In this document: positions 30,843 through 38,558 of the stretch, in pieces | Layout of the letters: each line of letters starts with the position of its first letter | How positions within the stretch are numbered: position 1 is the first letter of the stretch | Source of the DNA: DAIMFL01 sp964372215 | Lineage (GTDB): Bacteria; Pseudomonadota; Alphaproteobacteria; Dongiales; Dongiaceae | Direction: 5' to 3' | Length of the DNA: 64,000 nt | Assembly: GCA_964372215.1 (NCBI GenBank) | Contig: CAYJQC010000012.1 | Coordinates: 62,001 to 126,000, forward strand | Made by a program: the position numbers and the translations under genes | Notes under the pieces: model-generated | What the model was told of the DNA's origin: nothing | The model's database searches: none | What the model saw: the letters and a program-made list of their open reading frames with translations, nothing else

Positions 30843-31261
30843 AACGCAGCCTGCGACTCCACAGAGGTACGCACCGCCGTCGATAATGAACTCCGAGTCG
30901 CGGGTCGCGGGCGCCGAGTCGCGGGCCCAATCGGGCCGGGGAGGGCGAAAATGCCCTTTCCGCGCCGGTTTGTGGTTACGGAATGGTGTCTAACAGGACG
31001 CAGGATTCACCTCGCGTCAAGACACTGTGGCACCGCCGCCACAGTATTGTCCAAAAGCCACAAAACCGCCGCTGTCTTGCTTGACCGCCTCGGTCTTTAC
31101 CATAGGATGACCGCTGCATCCGGCGCCTAGGTGGCGTTTTTGCCACGTCGGGCCTGCCGATCCCAGTTGAAGACAGGGGGTTGGAAAGCGGTGCAGGGGT
31201 GGTCGGCGGCGGCAAGCTGCCTCCGACCAAGTTCGGACACAGCAATTCAGGGAAACACGTT
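30843..31261 (+). promoter_or_regulatory. Porin upstream region with promoter and hairpins
   Basis: A 419-base gap without a convincing gene. A promoter is visible as TTGACC (31081-31086), 16 bases, TAGGAT (31103-31108), giving a leader of about 150 bases. Upstream is a perfect 8-base inverted repeat with a 6-base loop (31024-31045, ACTGTGGC/GCCACAGT), possibly an operator. In the leader, GTGGC-GTTTTT-GCCAC (31131-31146) could fold. A regulated or sRNA-targeted leader would be usual for an outer-membrane porin. Confidence 0.5.
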
Positions 31262-32389
31262 ATGAAGCATGTTCTTCTCGGTTCGACCGCCCTGGTCGCC
31301 GCTGGCCTGATGGCCGGAACGGCCTCGGCCGCGGATCCAGTGAAGCTGACGATTTCCGGCTTCTACCAGGCGGCCGCTGGTGCCGTCATCGGCCAGGACG
31401 ACTCCACGGGCGAGTCGGGCGACAAGCGTCGCAGCCATTCGATCGAGACCAACGGCGAAGTACGCTTCTCCGGCGAAACCACGCTCGATAATGGCCTGAC
31501 CGTCGGTGCCCGCGTCGAAATGGAAGCCTTCCAGTCCGGCGACCAGATCGACCAGGCCTATGCCTATCTCAGCGGCGGCTTCGGCGAAGTCCGGCTCGGC
31601 GACACCCTCGAGGCGCTCAGCCAGATGTGCTACATCGCGCCGCAGGCCGGCTCGCTGTTCGGCGCCGACTCGCCGAACTTCAACTTCTCCAACGCCGGCG
31701 TGAACGGCTATAGCGGCACCAACGGCACCTGCTACGGCCTGGCCGCTGAGCGTTCGAGCATCATCTACTTCAGCCCGAACTTCGGTGGCTTCAGCTTCGC
31801 GGCATCGTATGCCCCGGACGGCACCGACACGGTCGGCGGCGGCATCGGCAATGCCGGCGGCACCAAGGCCACCAACAACAACACGCAGGTCTCCGGAATC
31901 GTTTCGGTCGCGGCGAGCTTCTCGCACGATTTCAACGGCTTCAGCATGGCGACCGGCGGCGGCGTGAGCTTCGGCGCCCGTGAAATCCACCCGGCGGGTG
32001 GCAGCGGCGTCGACGAGAGCGTCGAGGACTATCAGGCTTACCTGCAGTTCGGCTTCAGCGGCTGGACCGTCGGCGGTGCCTTCGAAATGACCAAGGACTA
32101 TCTCCCTACCGTGTCCAATGCGGACCGTTGGGTCGGGTCGCTCGGCGTGACCTACGCCTGGGACGCCTGGACCGTCGGCCTGACCTGGAGCCATGGCCAG
32201 TACGAGACGTCGTCGAACAGCGATGATGACAATCAGGACATCATCCAGTTCACCGGCGCCTACGCCCTCGGCCCGGGCATCAACCTCGAAGGCATGGTCG
32301 GCTATGCCGACTACGATGACGATGACGGTCTCCAGACTGCCAACTACGACGCCGTCGAGATCGGCACCGGCATCCACATCGGCTTCTGA
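31262..32389 (+). CDS. Outer-membrane porin, alphaproteobacterial general porin type
   Basis: 375 residues. A typical signal peptide (MKHVLLGSTALVAAGLMAGTA) is cut after ASA-A near residue 23. The mature protein has alternating beta-strand patterns, a Gly/Asn/Asp-rich composition and the C-terminal aromatic residue (HIGF) needed for outer-membrane assembly. FGEVRLGDTLEAL and IIYFSPNFGGFSFAASYAPDG are typical of the Rhodospirillales porin family. Two cysteines near residues 121 and 160 may form a disulfide bond. A decayed copy lies directly upstream and a strong terminator follows. Confidence 0.93.
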   Translation: MKHVLLGSTALVAAGLMAGTASAADPVKLTISGFYQAAAGAVIGQDDSTGESGDKRRSHSIETNGEVRFSGETTLDNGLTVGARVEMEAFQSGDQIDQAYAYLSGGFGEVRLGDTLEALSQMCYIAPQAGSLFGADSPNFNFSNAGVNGYSGTNGTCYGLAAERSSIIYFSPNFGGFSFAASYAPDGTDTVGGGIGNAGGTKATNNNTQVSGIVSVAASFSHDFNGFSMATGGGVSFGAREIHPAGGSGVDESVEDYQAYLQFGFSGWTVGGAFEMTKDYLPTVSNADRWVGSLGVTYAWDAWTVGLTWSHGQYETSSNSDDDNQDIIQFTGAYALGPGINLEGMVGYADYDDDDGLQTANYDAVEIGTGIHIGF

Positions 32390-32416
32390 TCTCTCCGATC
32401 GGAAGTCCCTGCTTGC

Positions 32417-32453
32417 GGGGAGGGCGGGTTACCGCCCTCCCCGTTACTTTTTT
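32417..32453 (+). terminator. Intrinsic terminator after the porin gene
   Basis: GGGGAGGGCGG (32417-32427) pairs perfectly with CCGCCCTCCCC (32432-32442) around a GTTA loop, followed a few bases later by six Ts (32448-32453). It lies 28 bases after the porin stop. Confidence 0.92.
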
Positions 32454-32533
32454 CGGGCCCCGCCGCCCGATGGCCTGACTTCGCCCCGCGCGGTCCTTGC
32501 CTCGCCGACGATCGCGCGACAGACTGCGGCGCG

Positions 32534-33235
32534 ATGGCTTCCCACAGCGCCGACTCGCACAGCGACATCGCCGCACGCCTCGCCGGCGTGCGCGCCCGCA
32601 TCACCAAGGCGGCGCGCGACGCCGGACATGATCCGGCGACGGTGATCCTGGTCGCGGTCGCCAAGACCCATCCGGTCGAGCAGATTCTGCCGGCGCTCGA
32701 CACCGGCCATCGGGTATTCGGCGAGAACCGGGTCCAGGAAGCCGCAGGCAAGTGGCCGGCCCTGCGCGCCCGCTATCCCGACATCGTGCTGCATCTGATC
32801 GGGCCGCTGCAGACCAACAAGGTCAAGGATGCGGTGGCGCTGTTCGACGTGATCGAAACCGTCGACCGCGAAAAGCTCGCCCGTGCCCTGGCCGACGAAT
32901 TCGGGCGGCAGGGCAAGCGCCCGGACTGCTACATCCAGGTCAACACCGGCGAGGAGCCGCAGAAGGCCGGGGTCCTGCCGGCGGATATCGACGGCTTCAT
33001 CGCGCTGTGCCGCGACGAGCTCGGCCTGCCGGTCCGCGGCCTGATGTGCATCCCGCCGGTCGGCGAGCCGCCGGCGCCGCATTTCGCCCTGCTGGCCGAG
33101 ATCGCCGAACGCCACGACCTGCCGGTGCTGAGCATGGGCATGAGCGGCGACTACGAGATCGCCATCGCCATCGGCGCGACCCATGTGCGGGTCGGCACCG
33201 CGATCTTCGGCGAGCGGCCCAGACCGCAGGAGTGA
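32534..33235 (+). CDS. PLP homeostasis protein, YggS/PROSC family
   Basis: 233 residues. The single-domain TIM-barrel PLP carrier has Lys44 in VAVAKTHP, the PLP lysine, with HLIGPLQTNKVKDAV, VNTGEEPQKAGV and the C-terminal SMGMSGDYEIAIAIGATHVRVGTAIFG, which binds the phosphate. Family members buffer pyridoxal phosphate and influence amino-acid metabolism; they have no known enzymatic reaction. It begins 81 bases after the porin terminator and converges with the L,D-transpeptidase gene. Confidence 0.96.
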   Translation: MASHSADSHSDIAARLAGVRARITKAARDAGHDPATVILVAVAKTHPVEQILPALDTGHRVFGENRVQEAAGKWPALRARYPDIVLHLIGPLQTNKVKDAVALFDVIETVDREKLARALADEFGRQGKRPDCYIQVNTGEEPQKAGVLPADIDGFIALCRDELGLPVRGLMCIPPVGEPPAPHFALLAEIAERHDLPVLSMGMSGDYEIAIAIGATHVRVGTAIFGERPRPQE

Positions 33236-33271
33236 GGGCGCGGGGCTGGGTGCCGCGGGCCGTGCCGCCGC

Positions 33272-33796
33272 TCAGGACGCCGGGGCGGCCGATCCGACGG
33301 CCGGCTCGACCACCAGCGAATCGCCGGGCTTCGCCTCGGCCAGCACGGCCAGCAGATCGGCGAGCGCCAGCGCGACGCAGCCCTCGGTCGGCGCGTAGTC
33401 CGGCCGGGCGACGTGCAGGAACACCGCGCTGCCCAGGCCGGGCCGCGGCGGATCGTCGTTGTGGCCGATCACCACGATCACGTCGTAGACCGCGTCCGCG
33501 CGCCACAGTCGCTCGTGCCGGGCCGGATGCGGCAGGCGCACCGGCCGGTTGTAGGCGGCGTCCGCCGGATCGTCGCACCAGCCATCCGCCGGCGTCAGCG
33601 CCGCGACCGGCAGGCCGGTGGCCGGCGCGGCCAGCCGGTCCGCCCGGTACATCACCCGGCGCAGGGCAAAGCGTCCGGCCGGGGTGGCGCCGTCGCCCTC
33701 GCGCTTGTCGGGCCGGATCCCCGCCGGCCCCAGCGCGCAGCAGAACCGGCGCGTGCTCCAGCTTGCGGTGCCGTCCGCGGTGATGACCAGGTCCAT
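33272..33796 (-). CDS. L,D-transpeptidase (YkuD) family protein
   Basis: 174 residues consisting of the YkuD catalytic domain alone. His112 in VVIGHND, His128 in AVFLHVARPDYAPTEGCVAL and the nucleophile Cys140 fit the family. No signal peptide is recognisable at the chosen start; members of this short type are often annotated as cytoplasmic or are exported in unusual ways. It may cross-link or edit peptidoglycan. It follows the Pro/Ala-rich unknown gene on the same strand, 46 bases away. Confidence 0.88.
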   Translation of the reverse strand: MDLVITADGTASWSTRRFCCALGPAGIRPDKREGDGATPAGRFALRRVMYRADRLAAPATGLPVAALTPADGWCDDPADAAYNRPVRLPHPARHERLWRADAVYDVIVVIGHNDDPPRPGLGSAVFLHVARPDYAPTEGCVALALADLLAVLAEAKPGDSLVVEPAVGSAAPAS

Positions 33797-33842
33797 GGCG
33801 CGAAGCTACCCGTCGACAGCGGCGTTGGCGACGCGAATTCGA

Positions 33843-35012
33843 TCAGAGCCGGCTGTCGTACAGGCCGCCGGCGGCTTGCGGCGGCGGCGGGATGCTGCCC
33901 AGGCTGCGCTCGCGCGCCAGCGCCTGGTACTTGTCCAGCGCCAGCATCATCTGCGCGGCGATGTCCGGCGCCGCGGCGCCGGCGGCGGGCGGGCCGGCTG
34001 CCGGCGTGGCGAGGGCATACGGAGTTTCGTCCGTCTGACCGGTGACGGGGCCGGCCGGGACGATGGGAAAGCCGCCGCCGGCCGGGAGATCGTCCCCGTT
34101 GCCGGGACCCTGGTCGCGCGGATCGGGACTGGCCATCGCAGGAGCCACCGCCAGCTGTTCCGCGGCGGGCGGTCCGGCCGCCAGCGCTTCGGCCGGCGCG
34201 ACCGGCATCGCCTGCGGTCCATCGCCCTCGCGGCCCCGGTTGAAGCCGTGGCTCGGCAGTTCGGCGATGCTGGTGCCGGCGCCCGGCCCGGCGCCGTCGT
34301 CTCCGGTCAGCGCGGCGATCGCGGTGCCGGCGATGTCGTCGCCGGTCACTTCCTCGAAGGCGGCGTTGGCGACCGCGCCGGCAAAGCCGAGCGGCCCGCC
34401 GAACAGGGCGCCGCCGGCCATCGCCGACCCCGGCGAGATCTCGTCGCCGGTGATCCAGCGATAGATCGACGAAACGATCGGGATGTGCTGCAGCGGATTG
34501 ACGATGTCGATCAGATCGCCGAACCCGAATCCGTCCGCGCCGAACAGCCAGGTATCGCCGTTCTCGGTGGTCTGGACCTGGCGGCCCTCGACGAAGGCCC
34601 GGGTCCGGTCGCGCGCGTCCATGCCGCGCCAATCGGGCGCCGCGCCGGCGCCCTCGGACGGGATTTCCAGCGCGACCGCCGCGACGTTCGCCAGCGGCCC
34701 GGGATCGAGCGGCTCGGGATCGAGCGGCGCGGCCGGCGCGCCGGCAACGGCGTCGCCGGTCGCCGCCATGGGATCGGCCGGCGATTCGGGCGGCAGTCCG
34801 TTCAGGGCGATCGGCGGGTTCGCGGGCGGCGGCGGCGCGCCGGGCAGGGTGGCGCCGCCGGCCAGGTCGGCCCGCAGCTGCGCCATCACCGAGTCGAAGT
34901 CCGAGACCGCTGCCATGGCTGCGGGTGCTGCCGCCGAAGGGGGGGCCGGCGGTCGCAGGACAGGGATGGCGGCGGACAGCCCGCCGAGCGGCGGGCGCGG
35001 ATCTACTGGCAT
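33843..35012 (-). CDS. Pro/Ala-rich protein of unknown function with a conserved Gly-rich hydrophobic core
   Basis: 389 residues from the ATG complementary to 35010-35012, which has GGGAG 4-5 bases before it. The first 110 residues and the last 150 are rich in Pro and Ala and look disordered. The middle (about 125-230) is different: VEGRQVQTTENGDTWLFGADG, then LIDIVNPLQHIPIVSSIYRWITGDEISP and AGGALFGGPLGFAGAVANAAFEEVTG. The last part could form hydrophobic hairpins in a membrane. A similar core occurs in hypothetical proteins of related bacteria, from memory. No signal peptide. Function unknown. Confidence 0.72.
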   Translation of the reverse strand: MPVDPRPPLGGLSAAIPVLRPPAPPSAAAPAAMAAVSDFDSVMAQLRADLAGGATLPGAPPPPANPPIALNGLPPESPADPMAATGDAVAGAPAAPLDPEPLDPGPLANVAAVALEIPSEGAGAAPDWRGMDARDRTRAFVEGRQVQTTENGDTWLFGADGFGFGDLIDIVNPLQHIPIVSSIYRWITGDEISPGSAMAGGALFGGPLGFAGAVANAAFEEVTGDDIAGTAIAALTGDDGAGPGAGTSIAELPSHGFNRGREGDGPQAMPVAPAEALAAGPPAAEQLAVAPAMASPDPRDQGPGNGDDLPAGGGFPIVPAGPVTGQTDETPYALATPAAGPPAAGAAAPDIAAQMMLALDKYQALARERSLGSIPPPPQAAGGLYDSRL

Positions 35013-35173
35013 GGCACTCCCTCGGCAGCAGATCCCCTGCAACCGCCGCGCCAAGCCCAAGCTATTCAAATATAATGATTAAGGTTTCGGCTGACCGGGT
35101 GATCCCGGCAAATCCTGCCGATCGCCCGGCAGGCTCGGCCCCCTCGGCGGGCCGGGCCGCCGAGGGCAACCGC

Positions 35174-36355
35174 TCAGAACATATGGCCGAGCCGCGACGC
35201 CTTGGTGCGCAGATAGCCCTCGTTATGCCCGTTGGCCGGGATCACGTGCGGCACGCGTTGGGTCACGGTGATGCCGCAGCGCCCCAGGCCGGCGACCTTT
35301 TCCGGGTTGTTGGTCATCAGCCGCACCCGGGAGAAGCCGAGCTGGCGCAGCATCTCCGCCGCCGGCTGGTAGATCCGCTCGTCGGGATCGAAGCCGAGCT
35401 GGCGGTTGGCCTCGACGGTGTCGGCCCCGCGATCCTGCAGCTCATAGGCCCTGAGCTTGTTGACCAGGCCGATGCCGCGGCCTTCCTGCGCCATGTACAG
35501 CAGCAGCCCGCTGCCCTGGCGGGCGATCTCGGCAATCGCGCCGCGCAGCTGGTCGCCGCAGTCGCAGCGCAGCGAGCCCAGCAGGTCGCCGGTGAAGCAC
35601 TCGGAATGCAGCCGCGCCAGAACCGGCTGATCCGGCGCGGGATCGCCGATCACGATGGCGAGATGCTCGACTCCGCCATCGGTCGGCCGGAAGGCGACGA
35701 TGCGGGCATTCTCGGCCCCGTCCAGCGGCACGCGGGCCTCGCCGACCCGGCGCAGGCTGTGGGCCGCCACCGCCTGGTAGCTGAAAACAGCCGCCGCCCC
35801 GACCGCCAGCAGGTCGTGGCGATGGGCCCATTCCGCAAGGCCCGGAAGCTCGCCGTCGGCTGCCGAGGCCAGGGGCGCGATCACCGCCGCCGGCAACAGG
35901 CGCGACAGCTTGGTGAGCTCGACCGCGGCGGCGGCGCTGCGCGCCGCCCGGGGTTCCGCCGCGATGGCGCCCGCCAGCGGCCGGACGGCGCCGTCGTCGA
36001 CGGTCGGGTCCGCCAGCCGCCGCAGGGCAGCCGAGTCGCCGCCGTCGAGCCGGATCGCGGTCACGCCGCCCTCGGCGCCGCCGTCCGCCGCCGGCGCGTA
36101 GCCCAGCACCGCGGCGCGCCGCCGGCTCAGCGCCAGGGCCAGCCGGGCCGGCCGGACCAGGGCGGACATCTGGGCCAGCAGCTCTTCGCTGGCGGTCTCG
36201 GCGGCGGCGACCAGGGCGCCGCGCCCGGACTCGTCGACCAGCAAGACCGCGGCGCCGCGCCGCAGCTCGCTGCTGGCGCGGTCGACCGCAGTCAGAATGG
36301 CGGCATCGGCGGCCGGATCGGCCGGCGCGGTGCGGGCGAGGGAGTCGGACATCAC
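35174..36355 (-). CDS. ribA: GTP cyclohydrolase II with degenerate N-terminal DHBP-synthase-like domain
   Basis: 393 residues. The C-terminal domain (about 205-393) is a full RibA: zinc ligands Cys253, Cys264 and Cys266 in SECFTGDLLGSLRCDCG, then LLYMAQEGRGIGLVNK and MTNNPEKV. It opens GTP to start riboflavin synthesis. The N-terminal 200 residues align with RibB (DHBP synthase), but the acidic DEDRENEGD-type motif is replaced by DESGRGALV, so that activity is probably lost. A separate ribB should exist elsewhere. The gene is divergent from the response regulator across a 383-base gap. Confidence 0.92.
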   Translation of the reverse strand: MMSDSLARTAPADPAADAAILTAVDRASSELRRGAAVLLVDESGRGALVAAAETASEELLAQMSALVRPARLALALSRRRAAVLGYAPAADGGAEGGVTAIRLDGGDSAALRRLADPTVDDGAVRPLAGAIAAEPRAARSAAAAVELTKLSRLLPAAVIAPLASAADGELPGLAEWAHRHDLLAVGAAAVFSYQAVAAHSLRRVGEARVPLDGAENARIVAFRPTDGGVEHLAIVIGDPAPDQPVLARLHSECFTGDLLGSLRCDCGDQLRGAIAEIARQGSGLLLYMAQEGRGIGLVNKLRAYELQDRGADTVEANRQLGFDPDERIYQPAAEMLRQLGFSRVRLMTNNPEKVAGLGRCGITVTQRVPHVIPANGHNEGYLRTKASRLGHMF

Positions 36356-36649
36356 GGACCGAGTGTATCAGGCTGTGGCGCGACCGCCACGGGTCCTGCA
36401 GACGCGGACCCCGGCAATACCGCCCCGGGGCCTGGCGGTCAATACCGGGCGGGCCACCCGTCGGCGGCCGTCCCTGCCCTGGTACCGCCCGGACAGGCGG
36501 CTGGCCGGGCGCCGACACCGCGCGGCTTGCGACGGCACGCGCCGCAATGCTATCTCAGCCCAGGCCCGGTCCTTGCCGGGGCCACCCGAATGCTGGGGCA
36601 TTGCAGCGACGTCACCGGCGGTTCCAGCGTCGCCAGGGAGCACAGCGAT
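36356..36649. other. Gap between ribA and the response regulator leader, no clear gene
   Basis: This divergent gap must hold the promoters for ribA and for the response regulator, but no confident -35/-10 pair, riboswitch fold or conserved coding is visible. An FMN riboswitch would be expected on the ribA side if it were regulated that way; the characteristic conserved blocks were not seen. Confidence 0.4.
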
Positions 36650-36742
36650 ATGCCGCGCGCGATCTGGAAGAGCCCTGCGACAGCCGAGACCGGGCGCCTC
36701 GGAATGGCGGCGTTGCGGACCGAAATCGGGGCCCGCACGTGA
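36650..36742 (+). CDS. Possible 30-residue leader peptide coupled to the response regulator
   Basis: ATG at 36650 is preceded by AGGGAG (36635-36640) at 9 bases, a good ribosome binding site. The frame encodes 30 residues starting MPRAIWKSPATAETG and ends at a TGA (36740-36742) that overlaps the GTG start of the response regulator as GTGA. The response regulator itself has no good site of its own, so this short frame may serve for translational coupling. No homologue is recognised. Confidence 0.45.
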   Translation: MPRAIWKSPATAETGRLGMAALRTEIGART

Positions 36743-37470
36743 CCGCGGCCTCGACCACGGGCGCCGCCGGCGTCCGCCGCGCGCCGGCCGGCAAGAAGAT
36801 CCTGCTGGTCGATGACGACGCGGCGCTTCGGCAGTCGCTCGCCGAGCAGCTTCGCCTGTTCGAAGAGTTCAGCACGATCGAGGCGGACAGCGGCAGCCAG
36901 GCCCTCGAGCTGGTCAAGAACGACCATGTCGACGCGGTGCTGCTCGATATCGGCCTGCCGGACATGGACGGGCGCGAGGTCTGCCGGCTGCTGCGCCGCA
37001 ACGGGGTGTCGGCGCCGATCATCATGCTGACCGCCGCGGATTCCGACGCCGACGCCATTCTCGGCCTCGATTCCGGCGCCAACGACTACATTACCAAGCC
37101 GTTCCGGCTCAACGTGCTGATGGCGCGGCTGCGGGCCCAGCTGCGCCAGCACGAGCAGAGTGAGACCGCGGTGTTCGCCATCGGCCCCTACAGCTTCCGC
37201 CCGGCGGCCAAGCTGCTGATCGACGAGGCGACCGGCAAGAAGGTCCGGCTCACGGAAAAGGAAACCTCAATCCTCAAATACCTGTATCGCGCCGGCGACC
37301 GGGTGGTCGGCCGCGATACCCTGCTGGGCGAGGTCTGGGGTTACAATGCAGGCGTCACCACCCATACTCTCGAAACCCATGTCTACCGGCTGCGCCAGAA
37401 GATCGAGCGCGATCCGTCCCAGGCGGAAATCCTGGTGACCGAGCCGGGCGGCTATCGGCTGGTCGTCTGA
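36739..37470 (+). CDS. OmpR/PhoB-type response regulator, no adjacent kinase
   Basis: 243 residues from the GTG at 36739. The receiver domain (19-135) has the acidic pair DDD at 25-27, the phospho-acceptor Asp70 in LLDIGLPDMDG, the conserved Thr in IIMLTAAD and Lys in YITKPFR. The winged-helix DNA-binding domain (150-243) ends THTLETHVYRLRQKIERDP and GGYRLVV. No histidine kinase gene is nearby, so it is an orphan here. The receiver begins after an 18-residue Ala-rich tail. Targets unknown. Confidence 0.93.
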   Translation: MTAASTTGAAGVRRAPAGKKILLVDDDAALRQSLAEQLRLFEEFSTIEADSGSQALELVKNDHVDAVLLDIGLPDMDGREVCRLLRRNGVSAPIIMLTAADSDADAILGLDSGANDYITKPFRLNVLMARLRAQLRQHEQSETAVFAIGPYSFRPAAKLLIDEATGKKVRLTEKETSILKYLYRAGDRVVGRDTLLGEVWGYNAGVTTHTLETHVYRLRQKIERDPSQAEILVTEPGGYRLVV

Positions 37471-37600
37471 ATGACCCTGACGGCAGTCCGGTCGAATCCG
37501 GGAAGGTCCACGACAGACCGCTCGAAAAGGAAGTGACAGCAAACAGTTAACGGGCCGATTTTGGTTTGCCCGTCGGGCGTGCGCGACTTAGATACGTTGC

Positions 37601-38458
37601 ATGGGATCGGGAGCTCAGCCAGACGTGGCCGACCGCGACGAGTTTTTTGTGCGCTTCTGGGGCGTGCGCGGCAGCGTCCCCTGCCCCGGCCCGGAGTTCG
37701 TGCGCTATGGCGGCAACACCTCGTGCCTCGAGGTGCGCTGCGGGCCGCATCTCCTGATCCTCGACGGCGGCACCGGCCTGCGCGCGCTCGGCAACGCGCT
37801 CAAGGCCGAGGAGCCGATCGATGCCGACATCTTCTTCACCCACAGCCACATCGATCACATCAACGGCATCCCGTTCTTCGCCGCGCTGTTCAATCCCGCC
37901 AACCGGCTGCGGCTGTGGGCCGGCCATCTGAAGCCCGACCGCACCCTCAAGGAAGTGATCTGCACGATGATGGTGGCGCCGATCTTTCCGGTGCCGATCG
38001 ACATCTTCACGGCACAGGCGACCTATGGCGACTTTTCCGCCGGCGAGACCCTGACGCCCAAGCCCGGGATCACGCTGCGCACCGGGCCGCTCAATCACCC
38101 GAACGGCGCCACCGGCTATCGCATCGAGTATGGCGGGAAGTCGTTCTGCTACATCACCGATACCGAGCACGAGCCGGGCCGGCTCGACGACAACATCGTC
38201 GAGTTGATCCGGGGCGCGGACATCGTCGTCTACGACTCGACCTATACCGACGAGGAGTTCCCGCGCTATGCCGGCTGGGGACATTCGACCTGGCAGCAGG
38301 GTGTCCGCCTGGTCGAGGCGGCGGGCGCGCGCCAGCTCGTGGTGTTCCACCACGACCCGTCCCACGACGACGACTTCATGGACCGGGTCGCCGCCGCGGC
38401 CGAGCGAACCCGCCCCGGCACCGTCGTGGCGCGCGAAGGGTTGACCCTGGTTCCGTGA
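37601..38458 (+). CDS. MBL-fold metallo-hydrolase
   Basis: 285 residues. The metal-binding motif is THSHIDHI with His81, His83, Asp85 and His86. Further ligands are visible in LNHPNGATGYRIEY, CYITDTEHEPG (Asp) and VVFHHDPSHDDD. The start FFVRFWGVRGSVPCPGPEFVRYGGNTSC is typical of a subfamily related to PhnP and phosphodiesterase-type enzymes. A phosphodiester or cyclic nucleotide substrate is possible, and a nucleotide cyclase gene follows 100 bases downstream, but neither is proven. It lies 130 bases after the response regulator gene. Confidence 0.9.
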   Translation: MGSGAQPDVADRDEFFVRFWGVRGSVPCPGPEFVRYGGNTSCLEVRCGPHLLILDGGTGLRALGNALKAEEPIDADIFFTHSHIDHINGIPFFAALFNPANRLRLWAGHLKPDRTLKEVICTMMVAPIFPVPIDIFTAQATYGDFSAGETLTPKPGITLRTGPLNHPNGATGYRIEYGGKSFCYITDTEHEPGRLDDNIVELIRGADIVVYDSTYTDEEFPRYAGWGHSTWQQGVRLVEAAGARQLVVFHHDPSHDDDFMDRVAAAAERTRPGTVVAREGLTLVP

Positions 38459-38558
38459 GCGATCCGGCGCGCGGCGGTCACGCTGGCCTCATGGCGATGT
38501 GAGGTGGCGCGACCCAGGGCTTCGCTAGAATGACGCGCGACAATCGCGACAGGCCCGC

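Noticed and set aside
30976..31245. An 89-codon minus-strand frame in the porin leader
   Set aside because: No family pattern and it overlaps the promoter and hairpins; composition resembles random GC-rich sequence.
31247..32377. A 376-codon minus-strand frame opposite the porin
   Set aside because: Antisense shadow; the plus strand has a signal peptide, porin strands, a promoter and a terminator.
36356..36650. FMN riboswitch before ribA
   Set aside because: The conserved blocks of the FMN element were not seen in the divergent gap. An unusual version cannot be excluded.
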